This document shows, piece by piece, positions 14,383-14,463 of a stretch of 14,463 bases of DNA. Below the pieces are notes generated by a model. That model did not search any database. It was not told the DNA's origin and saw only the letters and a list, made by a program, of their open reading frames with translations. The stretch is from an uncultured Clostridia bacterium (GTDB taxonomy: Bacteria > Bacillota > Clostridia > Saccharofermentanales > Saccharofermentanaceae): the NCBI GenBank assembly GCA_946545505.1, contig CAMNNN010000012.1:1-14463 (forward strand), read 5' to 3'. The number at the start of each line of letters is the position of its first letter. Within the stretch, counting starts at the first letter, position 1. The translations under genes and the position numbers were made by a program.

Positions 14383-14458
14383 TGGTCGGAGTGGCGGGAC
14401 TCGAACCCACGGCCTCTTGCTCCCGAAGCAAGCACTCTACCACCTGAGCCACACCCCG
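14383..14458 (-). tRNA. tRNA-Pro (anticodon CGG)
   Basis: The minus strand folds as a full cloverleaf with acceptor CGGGGTG/CACTCCG, anticodon stem CTTGC/GCAAG and loop TTCGGGA (anticodon 14423-14425), T arm GTGGG-TTCGAGT-CCCGC and encoded CCA. It reads CCG codons. It is 28 bases upstream (minus strand) of the AGG copy; the promoter for both lies beyond the window edge. Confidence 0.95.
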
Positions 14459-14463
14459 ATATT

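Noticed and set aside
14202..14447. Plus-strand reading frame of 81 residues containing GVTGLEPTTSC-like repeats.
   Set aside because: It is the antisense of the two tRNA-Pro genes. Such frames are a well-known source of false proteins in databases.

Overview
The window looks like chromosomal DNA from a member of the Clostridia (Bacillota). The reasons are the protein family types (clostridial topoisomerase IV-type A subunit, a clostridial NodB-like membrane protein, a bPH2-domain protein, SH3b-NlpC/P60), moderate GC, GTG starts, short intergenic gaps and AT-rich promoters. Genus cannot be fixed by eye. I see no phage, transposon or CRISPR signal.

Layout. (1) 3-3967: the 3' part of a type II topoisomerase A subunit, cut by the left edge, overlapping by four bases a single-pass membrane protein with TPR-like repeats and a NodB-like domain whose metal ligands appear lost. 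(2) 4059-7206: an operon of a small PH-domain protein with a C-terminal calcium-loop-like tail, a sirtuin with a histone-H1-like lysine tail, and a membrane-anchored MutS-type ATPase. (3) 7298-11582: a four-gene operon of a TerY-associated-type kinase with an unusual N-terminal domain, a vWA protein, a tail-anchored PP2C phosphatase and a lysine/glutamate-rich coiled-coil protein. It ends in a GC hairpin. (4) 11680-12873: a secreted SH3b-SH3b-NlpC/P60 cell-wall hydrolase. (5) Minus strand, 12844-14458: two tandem tRNA-Pro genes (anticodons CGG and AGG), a strong terminator and a MATE transporter, whose 3' end overlaps that of the hydrolase gene.

The most interesting part is the operon at 7298-11582. 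Kinase, PP2C and vWA together match the known TerY-phosphatase-kinase triad, in which the vWA protein is thought to act as an adaptor between opposing phospho-signalling enzymes. This version has three additions: a possible PIN-like N-terminal domain on the kinase, a membrane tail on the phosphatase, and a fourth coiled-coil gene whose last residues share a short motif with the last residues of the vWA protein. The kinase gene and the hydrolase gene also both seem to be transcribed as leaderless mRNAs. All functions are read from the sequence and from recalled family features; no database search was possible.
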